Below are positions 41,856-51,008 of a stretch of DNA of 64,000 nt, in pieces. The notes beneath the pieces are model-generated. The model searched no databases, was not told the DNA's origin, and saw nothing but the letters and a program-made list of their open reading frames with translations. Positions within the stretch are counted from its first letter, which is position 1. Each line of letters starts with the position of its first letter. The stretch spans positions 1 through 64,000 of the forward strand of contig JANXSQ010000323.1 of the NCBI GenBank assembly GCA_025356595.1, given 5' to 3'. The position numbers and the translations under genes are program-made. Origin of the DNA: Janthinobacterium sp. (GTDB lineage: Bacteria; Pseudomonadota; Gammaproteobacteria; Burkholderiales; Burkholderiaceae_D).

Positions 41856-43807
41856 GCGGCTTGGCCGAGCGCCGGGAAAGTCCGGCTGTCCCAGATCTGC
41901 AGCTCGGCGCTGGACGAGCCGCTGCGGCCGTCCTCGAACTTGACCTGGATGTCGATGTACTGCGTCTGCTTGCCCTCGTACAGGGCGGCGATCAGCGGCG
42001 CGTATTTGTCGGCGATGAAGGCGCGCCGCACCTTGCGCGTGCGCGTCAGCTCGCCGTCGTCCGGATCCAGCTCCTTGTGCAGCACCAGGAAGCGGTGGAT
42101 CTGCGTGCCCGCCATCAGCGCCTCGGCGGCCAGCTCCAGGTTGACCTTTTCGACGCAGTCGCGCACCAGTTCATAGGTCTGCGCGCGGGCCGCCAGGTCG
42201 GTGTAGCCGGCGTAGGCGATGCCGCGCCGCTCGGCCCAGTTGCCGACCGCTTCGAGGTCGATGTTGACGAAGGCGCACACCCGGTCGCGGGCGTGGCCGA
42301 AGGCGACCGCCTCCTTGATGAAGGGGAAGAACTTGAGCTTGTTCTCGATGTAGTTGGGGGCGAAGATGGCGCCGTCCGTCATGCGTCCGACGTCGGCGGC
42401 GCGGTCGATGATCTTCAGGTGGCCCTCGCTGTCGAACAGGCCGGCGTCGCCGGTGTGGAAGTAGCCGTCGGCGTCGATCACCTCGGCGGTGGCGTCGGGC
42501 CGCTTGTAGTAGCCGCTCATGGTCGCCGGCGACTTCACCAGCACCTCGCCGTTGGCCGCCAGCCTGACCTCGACGCCGGGCGCCGGCAGGCCGACGCTGT
42601 CGAACTTGATGTTGCCGTCCGGTTGCAGGCAGACGTAGGCGCAGGTTTCGGTGGAGCCGTACAACTGCTTCAGGTTGACGCCGATCGAGCGGTAGAAGCG
42701 GAACAGGTCGGGGCCGATGGCGGCGCCGGCCGTGTAGGCGACGCGCACGCGCGACAGGCCCAGCACGTTCTTCAACGGGCCGTAGACCAGCAGGCTGCCC
42801 AGGGCGTAGGCGAGGCGCTCGCGCGCCGCCACCGGCCTGCCGTCGAGGATGGCGGCGCCGCTGCGCTTGGCCACGGCCATGAAGTGGTGGAACATGCGGC
42901 GCTTCAGCGGGCCGGCGTCCTCCATGCGTATCATGACGCTGGTGAGCATGTTCTCGAACACCCGCGGCGGCGCGAAGTAGCAGGTCGGGCCGATCTCGCG
43001 CATGTCGATCTGCACCGTGTCGCCCGATTCCGGGCAGTTGACGGTGAAGCCGGCCACCATCGCCTGGGCCAGCGAGAACAGGCAGTCGCCCACCCAGGCC
43101 ATGGGCAGATAGGAGAGGATGTCCTCGGCGTCGCTGAGCGCGTCGAAGGCGACCCCGCCGGCGCCGGCCGCCAGCAGCGCGGCGTGGCTCTGGCAGACGC
43201 CCTTCGGCTTGCCGGTGGTGCCCGAGGTGTAGAGGATGACGGCGGTGTCCTCGCCCTTGCCGGCGGCCACGGCGGCGGCGAAGAAGTCCGGCTGGGCCAG
43301 GTCGTGGGCGCGCCCCAGCTCCTGCAACTGGGCCAGGGAAAGCAGGCCCGGCTGGCGGTAGTGGCGCATGCCGCGCTCGTCGTCGTAGGCGATGTGGCCG
43401 ATGCGCGGATACAGGGCCTTCACCTCGCTGAGCTTGTCGACCTGTTCCTGGTCCTCCACGATGGCGTAGGCGATGTCGGCGTTCTCCAGCACGAAGGCCA
43501 TGTCGGCCGCTGGCGCGTCCTGGTACAGGGGCACGGGCACGCCGCCCAGGCATTGCGCCGCCAGCATGGCCCAGTACAGGCGGGGCCGGTTGTCGCCGAT
43601 GATGGCCAGGTGCATGCCGCGGCCGAAGCCGAGCGCGGCCAGGCCGCAGGCCAGCGCGCGCACCTCCGCGTTCACCTCGGCCCAGGTCCAGCTTTGCCAG
43701 ATGCCCAAATGCTTTTCGCGGAAGGCCGGCTTGCCGGGCCTGACCATCCCGTGCTGCAATAAACGCCGGGGGAAAGTCTGTGTATCTACGACTGCTAATG
43801 TCTGCAC
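41852..43807 (-). CDS. AMP-dependent long-chain acyl-CoA ligase-like enzyme
   Basis: Large adenylate-forming enzyme, 651 aa from a GTG at 43807 that has GGGAGA five bases upstream; an ATG at 43846 without a ribosome site is the alternative. Motifs: AVILYTSGTTGKPKGVCQSH (AMP/Thr loop), YGSTETCAYV, GEVLVKSPATMSGYYKRPDAT and YFHTGDAGLF, with FAPNYIENKLKF. It should form CoA esters of fatty or aromatic acids and heads the operon that continues into the Liv genes, giving an import-plus-activation unit. It diverges from a Crp/Fnr-type regulator. Confidence 0.85.
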   Translation of the reverse strand: MQTLAVVDTQTFPRRLLQHGMVRPGKPAFREKHLGIWQSWTWAEVNAEVRALACGLAALGFGRGMHLAIIGDNRPRLYWAMLAAQCLGGVPVPLYQDAPAADMAFVLENADIAYAIVEDQEQVDKLSEVKALYPRIGHIAYDDERGMRHYRQPGLLSLAQLQELGRAHDLAQPDFFAAAVAAGKGEDTAVILYTSGTTGKPKGVCQSHAALLAAGAGGVAFDALSDAEDILSYLPMAWVGDCLFSLAQAMVAGFTVNCPESGDTVQIDMREIGPTCYFAPPRVFENMLTSVMIRMEDAGPLKRRMFHHFMAVAKRSGAAILDGRPVAARERLAYALGSLLVYGPLKNVLGLSRVRVAYTAGAAIGPDLFRFYRSIGVNLKQLYGSTETCAYVCLQPDGNIKFDSVGLPAPGVEVRLAANGEVLVKSPATMSGYYKRPDATAEVIDADGYFHTGDAGLFDSEGHLKIIDRAADVGRMTDGAIFAPNYIENKLKFFPFIKEAVAFGHARDRVCAFVNIDLEAVGNWAERRGIAYAGYTDLAARAQTYELVRDCVEKVNLELAAEALMAGTQIHRFLVLHKELDPDDGELTRTRKVRRAFIADKYAPLIAALYEGKQTQYIDIQVKFEDGRSGSSSAELQIWDSRTFPALGQAA

Positions 43808-43962
43808 CAGTGTCTCCCTGTTGCTTTTGTCCCAGAGCGTCGTCATCAAATGCGATGCGACGCGCGTTGGTCTGCGTTTTTGTGTGATGATATTAGCTTG
43901 CGTTGATACGCCGTGTTGTCTTTTCGGGGACATTTGCCACTTTTTCAATGGTGCGCCGCACA

Positions 43963-44649
43963 ATGATGAACACTGAAGTGAGTTTGCGGGATGCGCTGCG
44001 CGCCACCATCTGGGCGCGCATGCTGAACGCCGAGCAAATGGCGCGCGTCGAAGCGGAGACCTTCGAGACCTTCGTGCCCAAGGGCGGCTTCGTCTGCCAC
44101 AAGGGCGAGGCGGTGGAGAACTGGATCGGCATCGTCGCCGGGATGGTGAAGATGAACAATTTTTCGCCCAACGGCAAGAGCGTCACCTTCACCGGCGTGC
44201 CGCCCGGCGGCTGGTTCGGCGAGGGTTCGCTGCTCAAGCAGGAGACGCGCAAATACGACGCGATGGCGCTGCGCGACAGCCGCATCGCGCGCATGCCGGC
44301 CAGCACCTTCCACTGGCTGCTCGACACCAGCCTGCCGTTCACGCGCTTTCTATTGATGCAGCTCAACGAGCGTCTCGGCCAGTTCATCGGCATGGTCGAG
44401 AACGAGCGCCTGCTCGACATCAACACGCGCGTCGCCCGCTGCCTGGCGTCGCTGTTCCATTCCCACCTGTATCCGGGCATCGAACAGTTGGTGCAGATTT
44501 CCCAGGAGGAGATCGGCCTGTTGTCGGGCGCCTCGCGGCAGCGCGCCAACCAGGCCCTGCAGGTGCTGGAGAAGCTCGGCCTGCTGCGCCTGGACTACGG
44601 CGGCATCCGCGTGCTCGACCTGGACGGCTTGCGCCGCTATGAGGCGTAA
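43963..44649 (+). CDS. Crp/Fnr-family regulator, no Fe-S cysteines
   Basis: 228 aa (ATG at 43963 or 43966). N-terminal cNMP-binding-like beta-roll (FVPKGGFVCHKGEAVENWIGIV, GVPPGGWFGEGSLL) and a C-terminal winged helix (QISQEEIGLLSGASRQRANQALQVLEKLGLL). Only one Cys lies in the N-terminal region, so it is not an FNR-type oxygen sensor; ligand unknown. Divergent from the CoA ligase-Liv operon and the obvious candidate to regulate it, as in related clusters. Confidence 0.85.
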   Translation: MMNTEVSLRDALRATIWARMLNAEQMARVEAETFETFVPKGGFVCHKGEAVENWIGIVAGMVKMNNFSPNGKSVTFTGVPPGGWFGEGSLLKQETRKYDAMALRDSRIARMPASTFHWLLDTSLPFTRFLLMQLNERLGQFIGMVENERLLDINTRVARCLASLFHSHLYPGIEQLVQISQEEIGLLSGASRQRANQALQVLEKLGLLRLDYGGIRVLDLDGLRRYEA

Positions 44650-44956
44650 ACGGTACAGTAGGGCGGTCAACGTTGGCAGGGGCTTTACATTTCTTGACGG
44701 CAACACTATTTCGATCGACAATATGCGCCGGATGACACGCTAAATACCGCCTCGGAATAGAGTGTGGGATGGCTGTGGTTCTGGTCGGAAGCGATGCAAG
44801 GCGCCCGCTCCGCCGCAGTGCGGGCACTGCACGGGGCGGGCAACACTGCCGCGCACCGGCCAGAGCCACAGACGTCCGCACGGTATTCCGAGGCGGTGCT
44901 CAGAGGTTTCAGCAGGGCCGGACGCGGGCGCGTCTTAAATTGCGGGGAGATGTGTG
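44650..44956. other. 307-bp gap with one good promoter
   Basis: No supportable gene. On the plus strand TTGACG (44694-44699), 17-bp spacer, GACAAT (44717-44722) is a good sigma-70 promoter, about 235 bases before the next ATG. It could give a long 5' leader or a small RNA. Nothing else is recognised. Confidence 0.4.
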
Positions 44957-45715
44957 ATGATGGACGAATACGTTATTGGCCTGTACTGGAAGGGAAATCC
45001 CCTGACCCTGCGGGAGTACGCCGACAAGGTGCGGGAGTTCCTGCATTTCCTGGAGCAGACCCACCCGGTCTTCGAGGCGATGGAATGGGTGGGCGACGAG
45101 AAGGAGCCGGTCGTCAAGCTGATGCCGAAACTGTCGAATCTGGACAAGCTCATCTACAAGCACGCCGGCGGCAGCGACCAGGTCTACAACGTCGCCAATC
45201 CGGACGGCACGCCGGTCTGGGCCTCGGTCGGCTGGCGCGGCTTCAACATGAATTTCGTCAATTGCGGCTCGGAGGAGGACGGCATGGTGGCCGTCAACAT
45301 CCACGCCGGCAAGAGCTCCGAGCAAGTCTACAACACCGTCACGATCCAGTTCCCGACCCCGGACCACCTCAACTTCCCCCATCCCGAATTCTATATTTTC
45401 GGCTTCATCCGCGACCTCTTCATCGAGGCCATCAAGTTCTGGCAACCGGAAAAGGCGCGCATCTTCTCCTTCGACTTCGCCGAGGAGGTCGAGGACGCCA
45501 AGCCCTACATCGGCGGCTGGCTGGTCTACCTGGCCGATCCGCGCGTGCTGGAACTGCGCAGCGACCCGGCGCTGGCCGACTTCCGCGTCGAGCCGGTGGC
45601 CGGCAAGGGCGGCCTGCTGTCCTTCAAGGACGAGATCGTCTTCGTCAACGACGCCGAGCATGTCGAGAAGGCGCAGCGCCTGCGCGGCAAGCTGATCGAA
45701 CACAAACTCGTCTAG
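44957..45715 (+). CDS. Probable Imm52-type immunity protein
   Basis: 252-aa cytoplasmic protein, no signal peptide or membrane segment. The opening YVIGLYWKGNPLTLREYADK followed by FLHFLEQTHPVFEAMEWVGD fits the pattern of Imm52 immunity proteins (Trp- and aromatic-rich, acting against polymorphic toxins). No toxin, VgrG, Rhs or two-partner gene is within the window, so it would be an orphan. ATG 44957 is chosen because GGGGAGA precedes it by six bases; GTG 44954 and ATG 44960 are alternatives. Family assignment is from memory of the pattern and moderately uncertain. Confidence 0.5.
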   Translation: MMDEYVIGLYWKGNPLTLREYADKVREFLHFLEQTHPVFEAMEWVGDEKEPVVKLMPKLSNLDKLIYKHAGGSDQVYNVANPDGTPVWASVGWRGFNMNFVNCGSEEDGMVAVNIHAGKSSEQVYNTVTIQFPTPDHLNFPHPEFYIFGFIRDLFIEAIKFWQPEKARIFSFDFAEEVEDAKPYIGGWLVYLADPRVLELRSDPALADFRVEPVAGKGGLLSFKDEIVFVNDAEHVEKAQRLRGKLIEHKLV

Positions 45716-45747
45716 GCGCGGGCGGCCGGGCCGGCGCCGGCCGCCGC

Positions 45748-46626
45748 TCAGCCGAAGCGCTGCACCAGAAAATCCACGAAGCTGCGCAGTTTGGGCGAGC
45801 GGTAGCGATCCGGCAGGTAGACCACGCTCATCGGCCGGCTGGCCAGTTCATGCGCGGGGAACAGCCGGACCAGGCGCCCCGCCTCCACATCGGCCTGCAA
45901 GAGAATCGCCGGTTGCAGCACGATGCCCAGGCCGTGCAGGGCGGCGACGCGCAGCGCCTGCCCGTGATTGACCTGCAGGCGCCCCGCGACGGGAATCCGG
46001 GACTCGCCCTCCGGGCCGCTCAAGCGCCAGGGCGCCAGGGCCGAGGCCGAGAAGGACAGGCACTCGTGCCCGCCGAGATCCTCCGGCCGCCGCGGCGTGC
46101 CGCGCCGCGCCAGATAATCAGGCGAGGCGCAGATCATCAGCCGATACGGCGCCAGCGGCTTGGCCACCAGCCCGGAATCGGGCAACTGGCCGATGCGGAT
46201 GGCCACCTCGAACCCCTCCTCCACCAGATCCACCACGCGGTCGTTCAGGGCCACCTCGATGCTGACCTGCGGATGGCGCTCGAGGTAGGCCGACAGGGCC
46301 GGCATCAGCGCTTCGCTGCCGAAGGTGAGGGGCGCGCTGACGCGCAGCTTGCCGGTGGGCGCCAGGCGCAGGTCCTGCGCCTGGGCGTCGGTTTCGGCCA
46401 CCAGCCTGAGGATCTCCTTGCAGCGCAGATAGTAGTCCTCGCCGAAGGCCGTCAGGTGCTGGCGCCGGGTCGTGCGGTTCAGCAGGCGCATGCCCAGGCG
46501 TTCCTCCAGGGTGCGCAGGTGTTTGCCGGCCATCGTCGCCGAGATGCCGCAGGCCGTGGCGGCGGCGCTGAGGCTGCCCTTTTCGACGGTCAGGGCGTAC
46601 ACCTTCATGCTGTCGAGCAAATCCAT
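45748..46626 (-). CDS. LysR-family regulator
   Basis: 292 aa, HTH in residues 15-55 (EKGSLSAAATACGISATMAGKHLRTLEERLG), then the co-inducer domain (KLRVSAPLTFGSEALMPALSAYL, VAIRIGQLPDSGLVAKPLAP). It belongs to the CrgA/DsdC-like subgroup that pairs with oxidoreductases. Divergent from the quinone oxidoreductase-like gene, with a dyad just upstream of its own start. Confidence 0.88.
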   Translation of the reverse strand: MDLLDSMKVYALTVEKGSLSAAATACGISATMAGKHLRTLEERLGMRLLNRTTRRQHLTAFGEDYYLRCKEILRLVAETDAQAQDLRLAPTGKLRVSAPLTFGSEALMPALSAYLERHPQVSIEVALNDRVVDLVEEGFEVAIRIGQLPDSGLVAKPLAPYRLMICASPDYLARRGTPRRPEDLGGHECLSFSASALAPWRLSGPEGESRIPVAGRLQVNHGQALRVAALHGLGIVLQPAILLQADVEAGRLVRLFPAHELASRPMSVVYLPDRYRSPKLRSFVDFLVQRFG

Positions 46627-46636
46627 TTAAAACTCC

Positions 46637-46653
46637 TGATGTCAAATGCATCA
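46637..46653. promoter_or_regulatory. Candidate LysR operator dyad
   Basis: TGATG-TCAAATG-CATCA is a 17-base inverted repeat (46637-46641 and 46649-46653), 10 bases upstream of the LysR ATG and abutting its ribosome site (AGGAGT on the minus strand). Position fits autoregulation and activation of the divergent gene at 46812. Confidence 0.4.
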
Positions 46654-46811
46654 ATAAAATCGCAGTTTATCTCCAAATTATTTTAAATGATACTGGGGGC
46701 CTTCCTCGCAGGCGGAGTGGCCAGGCGCCGCTCTGGCTTGTCGCGTGATTCCAAGGTCACGGGCAGGCAGGCTGCGCCACCCGACACGAGTTGCATTTAA
46801 GAAAAGAGATT

Positions 46812-47816
46812 ATGAAAGCCATCCAACTTAGCGCTGCCACCCTCGGCGCCTTGCGCCAGACCGAACTGCCCGACCCGAAGGCCGCTCGCGGCGAGGTGCT
46901 GGTGCGCCTGCGCGCCGCCACGCTGAACTTCGTGGATGTGGCCATCGCGACGGGCCACTTCCCCGGCGCGGGCTTCCCCATGATTCCGGTTGCCGACGGC
47001 GCGGGCGAGGTCGCCGCGCTGGGCGACGGCGTCAGCGGCCTGGCCATCGGCGCGCGGGTGATCCCGCACTTCATGCCGAACTGGCGGGGCGGTGCCATCA
47101 CGCCGCGCAATGTGGCCGCGATGCGCGGCGTTACGCTGCCGGGCTCGCTGGCCGAATACGTCGCCGTGCCCGCCGCCAGTCTCGTCGCCTTGCCGGCCCA
47201 CCTGGATTTCGTCCAGGGCGCGGCGCTGCCCATTGCCGCAACGAGGGCCTGGAACGCCGTGCGTTCGGCCCGGGTGCGCCCCGGCTCGGTCGTGGTGCTG
47301 CTGGGAACCGGCGGCGTCAGTATCTTTGCCTTGCAGTTCGCCAAGGCGTCGGGCGCCACGGTGATCCTCGCGTCCTCGTCCGACGAAAAGCTCGAGCGTG
47401 CGCGCCAGATCGGCGCGGATCACCTGATCAACTACCGCGCCACCCCCGCCTGGGACGAGGAAGTGCTGAGGCTCACCGAGGGGCGCGGCGCCGACCTGGT
47501 GGTGGAGACGGTTGGCGGGGCGAGCATGGTGCGCTCGCTCAACGCGGCGGCGGTGGGCGGTACGGTGTTCACGGTCGGCTTCGTCGGCGGCACGGCAGCC
47601 TCGCTCGACCTGCTGCCTATCATCGTCAAGGCCTTGCGCGTCGTCGGCAACAACACCGGCTCCGTGGCCGACCTGGCGGAGGCGGCCCGAGCCATTGCCG
47701 CCCACCGTATCGTGCCGGTCATCGACCGCGTGTTTGACATCGAGGACAGCGCCGCGGCGTATGCCGAACTCAGTGCCGGCGGGCGGCACTTCGGCAAGCT
47801 CGGCATCAGGCATTGA
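46812..47816 (+). CDS. Zinc-independent MDR-family (quinone oxidoreductase-like) dehydrogenase
   Basis: 334 aa from MKAIQLSAATLG. N-terminal GroES-like domain (LNFVDVAIATGHFPGAGFP, VADGAGEVAALGDGV) without the structural-zinc Cys set, and a Rossmann domain with VVVLLGTGGVSIFALQFAK near residue 160. NADPH-dependent reduction of quinones or enones is likely. First of two genes under the divergent LysR regulator; the SDR gene follows after 101 bases. Confidence 0.85.
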   Translation: MKAIQLSAATLGALRQTELPDPKAARGEVLVRLRAATLNFVDVAIATGHFPGAGFPMIPVADGAGEVAALGDGVSGLAIGARVIPHFMPNWRGGAITPRNVAAMRGVTLPGSLAEYVAVPAASLVALPAHLDFVQGAALPIAATRAWNAVRSARVRPGSVVVLLGTGGVSIFALQFAKASGATVILASSSDEKLERARQIGADHLINYRATPAWDEEVLRLTEGRGADLVVETVGGASMVRSLNAAAVGGTVFTVGFVGGTAASLDLLPIIVKALRVVGNNTGSVADLAEAARAIAAHRIVPVIDRVFDIEDSAAAYAELSAGGRHFGKLGIRH

Positions 47817-47917
47817 GCTTTGGCGCACCCGCCGGATCCTGATCGTGCATCAAGGGATGGCGTGTCCATCCCATCACTGGGCCCGTCTGCCGGGCTGGTT
47901 AACGGAGAAACTGAACA

Positions 47918-48739
47918 ATGCGTACAAATGCATCCCCTGAAAAGCGCTTCACCGGACGGACGGTGCTCATCACCGGCGGCGGCAGCGGCATGGGCCGGGC
48001 GGCCGCGCTGCGCTTCGGGCGCGAAGGCGCGAACGTCGTGATCGCGGGGCGCCGGCCCGCCGAGCTGAATCAAGTCGTCGCGGAGATCCGGGCCGGCGGC
48101 GGCGTCGCCCTGGCCGTCCCGACCGACGTGTCCGACGCGCGGCAGGTCGAGGCGCTGGTGGCGCGGACGGTCGCCACCTTCGGCGCCCTGCACATGGCCT
48201 GGAACAACGCCGGTGTGCTGGGCGGCTTCGCGCCGATCCAGGACTGGAGCCTGGCCGACTTCGACGCCGTGATGGCGACCAATCTGCGCGGCGTGTTCGC
48301 CTGCCTGAAGTACCAGATCGGCGCCATGCTGGCGGCCGGCACCGGGGGCGCGATCGTCAACACCTCGTCGTGGACGGCGCACGGCGCCATGCCGGGGCTG
48401 GCGCCCTACGCGGCGGGCAAGGCGGCCCTGGACGGCATGGTCCGCACGGCCGCGGTGGAGCTGGGTGCGCAGGGGATCCGCCTCAACAACGTCAGTCCCG
48501 GCATCATCGCCACGCCGATGGCCAGCGGCGTGCTGGCCAGCGCGACGGCGGCGCTGCCGTTCCAGATGCACACGCCGCTGCAACGCATCGGCCAGCCGGA
48601 GGACGTCGCCGACGCGGTGCTGTGGTTGCTCTCCGACGAGGCGCGTTTCGTCACCGGCCAAAGCCTGCTGGTCGACGGCGGTTTCACGCTGGGCGGGCTG
48701 CGCCCCTGGTTCAACAACTTTGTCGCCGAACACGTCTGA
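47918..48739 (+). CDS. Short-chain dehydrogenase/reductase (SDR)
   Basis: 273-aa classical SDR: TGGGSGMGRAAALRF cofactor loop near residue 19, NNAGVLGG near 96, catalytic Ser in NTSSWTAHG and YAAGKAAL (YxxxK) near 163. C-terminal LVDGGFTLGG. NAD(P) specificity and substrate unknown. ACGGAG precedes the ATG. Confidence 0.88.
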   Translation: MRTNASPEKRFTGRTVLITGGGSGMGRAAALRFGREGANVVIAGRRPAELNQVVAEIRAGGGVALAVPTDVSDARQVEALVARTVATFGALHMAWNNAGVLGGFAPIQDWSLADFDAVMATNLRGVFACLKYQIGAMLAAGTGGAIVNTSSWTAHGAMPGLAPYAAGKAALDGMVRTAAVELGAQGIRLNNVSPGIIATPMASGVLASATAALPFQMHTPLQRIGQPEDVADAVLWLLSDEARFVTGQSLLVDGGFTLGGLRPWFNNFVAEHV

Positions 48740-48921
48740 GTAGCGGGAAACCGCGGGGAAACGGCGCCGGCGCGCCGCAGCGCCGCGGCGCCCCGCGCGC
48801 TCCGTGCCGGACGGGCGCGGCGGGGCGGCCATTGCGCCTGCCGGCCCGTCGCCAATCGCGGTATGATAGTGCTTCGCTGTGCCGGCGGACGGCGGAGCCG
48901 ACACTGGATTTGAGCACGCCC

Positions 48922-50733
48922 ATGCACACACAAGACAACACCGCGCCGGCGGCGCGCCTGGCACAGCTGCGCCACGCCATGCGCGAGCAGCGCATCGACG
49001 CCCTCATCGTGCCTTCGGCCGACCCGCACCTGTCCGAATACCTGCCCGGCCGCTGGCAGGGCCGCGAATGGTTGAGCGGCTTCACCGGCTCGGTCGGCAC
49101 CTTCATCGCCACGGCCGATTTCGCCGGCGTGTGGACCGACGCGCGCTACTGGACCCAGGCCGAGACGGAACTGGCCGGCAGCGGCGTGCAACTCATGAAA
49201 ATCCCCTCCGGCGCCAGCGTGCTGTACATCGACTGGCTGGCGGCGAACCTGACAGCCGGCCAGAGCGTGGCCGTCGACGGCGCCGTGCTGGGCCTGGCCA
49301 CGGCGCGCCTGCTGGAGCGCGCGCTGGCCGGCGCCGGCGTGGCGCTGCGCAGCGACATCGACCTGCTCGACGCGGTCTGGCGCGAACGCCCCGGCCTGCC
49401 CGAGGGCGCCGTCTTCGAGCATCTGCCGCCCCACGCGGCGCTGCCGCGCGCCGCCAAGCTGGCCGCGCTGCGCGCCGCGATGGCGCAGCACGGCGCCGAG
49501 CGGCACATCGTCTCGACCCTGGACGACATCGCCTACCTGTTCAATCTGCGCGGCGCCGACGTCCCTTACAACCCGGTGTTCCTGGCCCACGCCCTGATCG
49601 AGCCGCAACGCGCCACGCTGTTCGTCGCCGAGGCCAAGGTGGCGCCGGCGCTGCGCGCCGCGCTGGCCGCGGACGGCGTCGAGCTGGCGCCCTACGCCGC
49701 CATGCCGGCGGCCCTGGCGGCGCTGCCGTCCGGCGCCACCCTGCTGCTCGATCCGCGCCGCGTCACCTTCGGCACGCGCGCCGCCGTGCCGGCCGGCGTG
49801 GGCGTCGTCGAGGCGGTCAATCCGAGCACCTTCGCCAAGTCGCGGAAAACCGCCGCCGAGGCCGAACACGTGCGCCGCACGATGGAACAGGACGGCGCCG
49901 CGTTGTGCGAATTCTTCGCCTGGCTGGAGGCGGCGCTGGCGGCGCCGCGCGCGCCCCTGAGCGAGCTCGATGTCGACCGCGAGCTGTGCGCGGCGCGGGC
50001 CCGCCGGCCCGGCTTCGTCAGCCCCAGCTTCGCCACCATCGCCGGCTTCCGCGCCAACGGCGCCATCATGCATTACCGCGCCACCGAGGCGGCCCACGCC
50101 GCCATCGAGGGCGACGGCCTGCTGCTGATCGACTCCGGCGGCCAGTACCTGGGCGGCACCACCGACATCACCCGCGTGGTCCCGGTCGGCGCCATCACGG
50201 CCGAACAGCGGCGCGATTTCACGCTGGTGCTGAAGGGCGTCATCGCGCTGTCCTCGGCGCACTTCCCGCGCGCCACCAAATCGCCCATGCTGGACGCCCT
50301 GGCGCGCGCCCCGCTGTGGGCGGCCGGCGCCGATTTCGGCCACGGCACCGGCCACGGCGTCGGTTATTTCCTCAACGTCCACGAGGGACCGCAGTCGATC
50401 TCGCCGTCGACCGCGCCGGAGCCGCACACGGCCATGCAGGAGGGCATGATCACCTCCATCGAACCGGGCTTGTACCGGCCCGGCCGCTGGGGCATCCGCA
50501 TCGAAAACCTGGTGCTCAACGTGGCCGCCGGGAGCGGCGAATTCGGCGACTTCCTGCGCTTCGAGACGCTGACGCTGTGCCCGATCGACGCCCGCTGCAT
50601 CGACCCGGCCCTGCTGCGCGCCGACGAACTGGACTGGCTGAACGCCTACCACGCGACGGTGCGGGCGCGCCTGGCGCCGCTGCTCTCGGGCGCCGCGCTG
50701 GCCTGGCTGAACACCCGCACGGAGGCCCTGTGA
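48922..50733 (+). CDS. Aminopeptidase P family (Xaa-Pro) metallopeptidase
   Basis: M24B peptidase, 603 aa, the long three-domain type. Two creatinase-like N-terminal domains (RIDALIVPSADPHLSEYLP; LDDIAYLFNLRGADVPYNP) precede the pita-bread core, with metal ligands in LLIDSGGQYLGGTTDITR (Asp pair), GHGTGHGVGYFLNVHEGPQ (His) and EGMITSIEPGLYRPGRWGIRIEN (two Glu). Cleaves Xaa-Pro bonds in the cytoplasm. GTG of the next gene overlaps its TGA. Confidence 0.9.
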   Translation: MHTQDNTAPAARLAQLRHAMREQRIDALIVPSADPHLSEYLPGRWQGREWLSGFTGSVGTFIATADFAGVWTDARYWTQAETELAGSGVQLMKIPSGASVLYIDWLAANLTAGQSVAVDGAVLGLATARLLERALAGAGVALRSDIDLLDAVWRERPGLPEGAVFEHLPPHAALPRAAKLAALRAAMAQHGAERHIVSTLDDIAYLFNLRGADVPYNPVFLAHALIEPQRATLFVAEAKVAPALRAALAADGVELAPYAAMPAALAALPSGATLLLDPRRVTFGTRAAVPAGVGVVEAVNPSTFAKSRKTAAEAEHVRRTMEQDGAALCEFFAWLEAALAAPRAPLSELDVDRELCAARARRPGFVSPSFATIAGFRANGAIMHYRATEAAHAAIEGDGLLLIDSGGQYLGGTTDITRVVPVGAITAEQRRDFTLVLKGVIALSSAHFPRATKSPMLDALARAPLWAAGADFGHGTGHGVGYFLNVHEGPQSISPSTAPEPHTAMQEGMITSIEPGLYRPGRWGIRIENLVLNVAAGSGEFGDFLRFETLTLCPIDARCIDPALLRADELDWLNAYHATVRARLAPLLSGAALAWLNTRTEAL

Positions 50734-50987
50734 GCGGCCGCTCGACCCGCGCCACCGCAGCCGTGGACCGCCTCAAGGCGCGCAGCGGCAACCCCCAGTA
50801 CACCATGGCGCGCACCGGCGCCGGCCTGTTCTTCCTCAGCGAAGCGGCCGGCCGGCCGCCCCTGAGCGCGCCGCTGGAGCTGGACGACTTCGTCGCCTTC
50901 GTCAACGCGCTGGGGCCGCAGACGCCGCGCCGCGTCAGCAAGCTCGATGTCGCCTTCGAAAAACAATTAACTAAAAAAGCGCCCTGA
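50730..50987 (+). CDS. Small conserved-looking unknown protein
   Basis: 85 aa from a GTG that overlaps the peptidase TGA, with GGAGG seven bases upstream. Sequence (DRLKARSGNPQYTMARTGAG, LELDDFVAFVNALGPQTPRR) is soluble and basic at both ends. I do not recognise a family. Coupling to pepP suggests a real gene in the same transcript. The high-GC codon usage matches its neighbours. Confidence 0.6.
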   Translation: MSGRSTRATAAVDRLKARSGNPQYTMARTGAGLFFLSEAAGRPPLSAPLELDDFVAFVNALGPQTPRRVSKLDVAFEKQLTKKAP

Positions 50988-51008
50988 GGCGCGCCGAAAG
51001 ACCATTCC

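Noticed and set aside
43903..43963. Upstream in-frame start for the Crp/Fnr-type regulator
   Set aside because: The extra 20 residues overlap the divergent promoter and are not family-like; MMNTEVSLRDAL is the natural beginning.
44769..44957. 62-codon open frame in the 44.65-44.96 kb gap
   Set aside because: No ribosome site, Arg-rich shadow-like composition, and it ends at the Imm52-like ribosome site.
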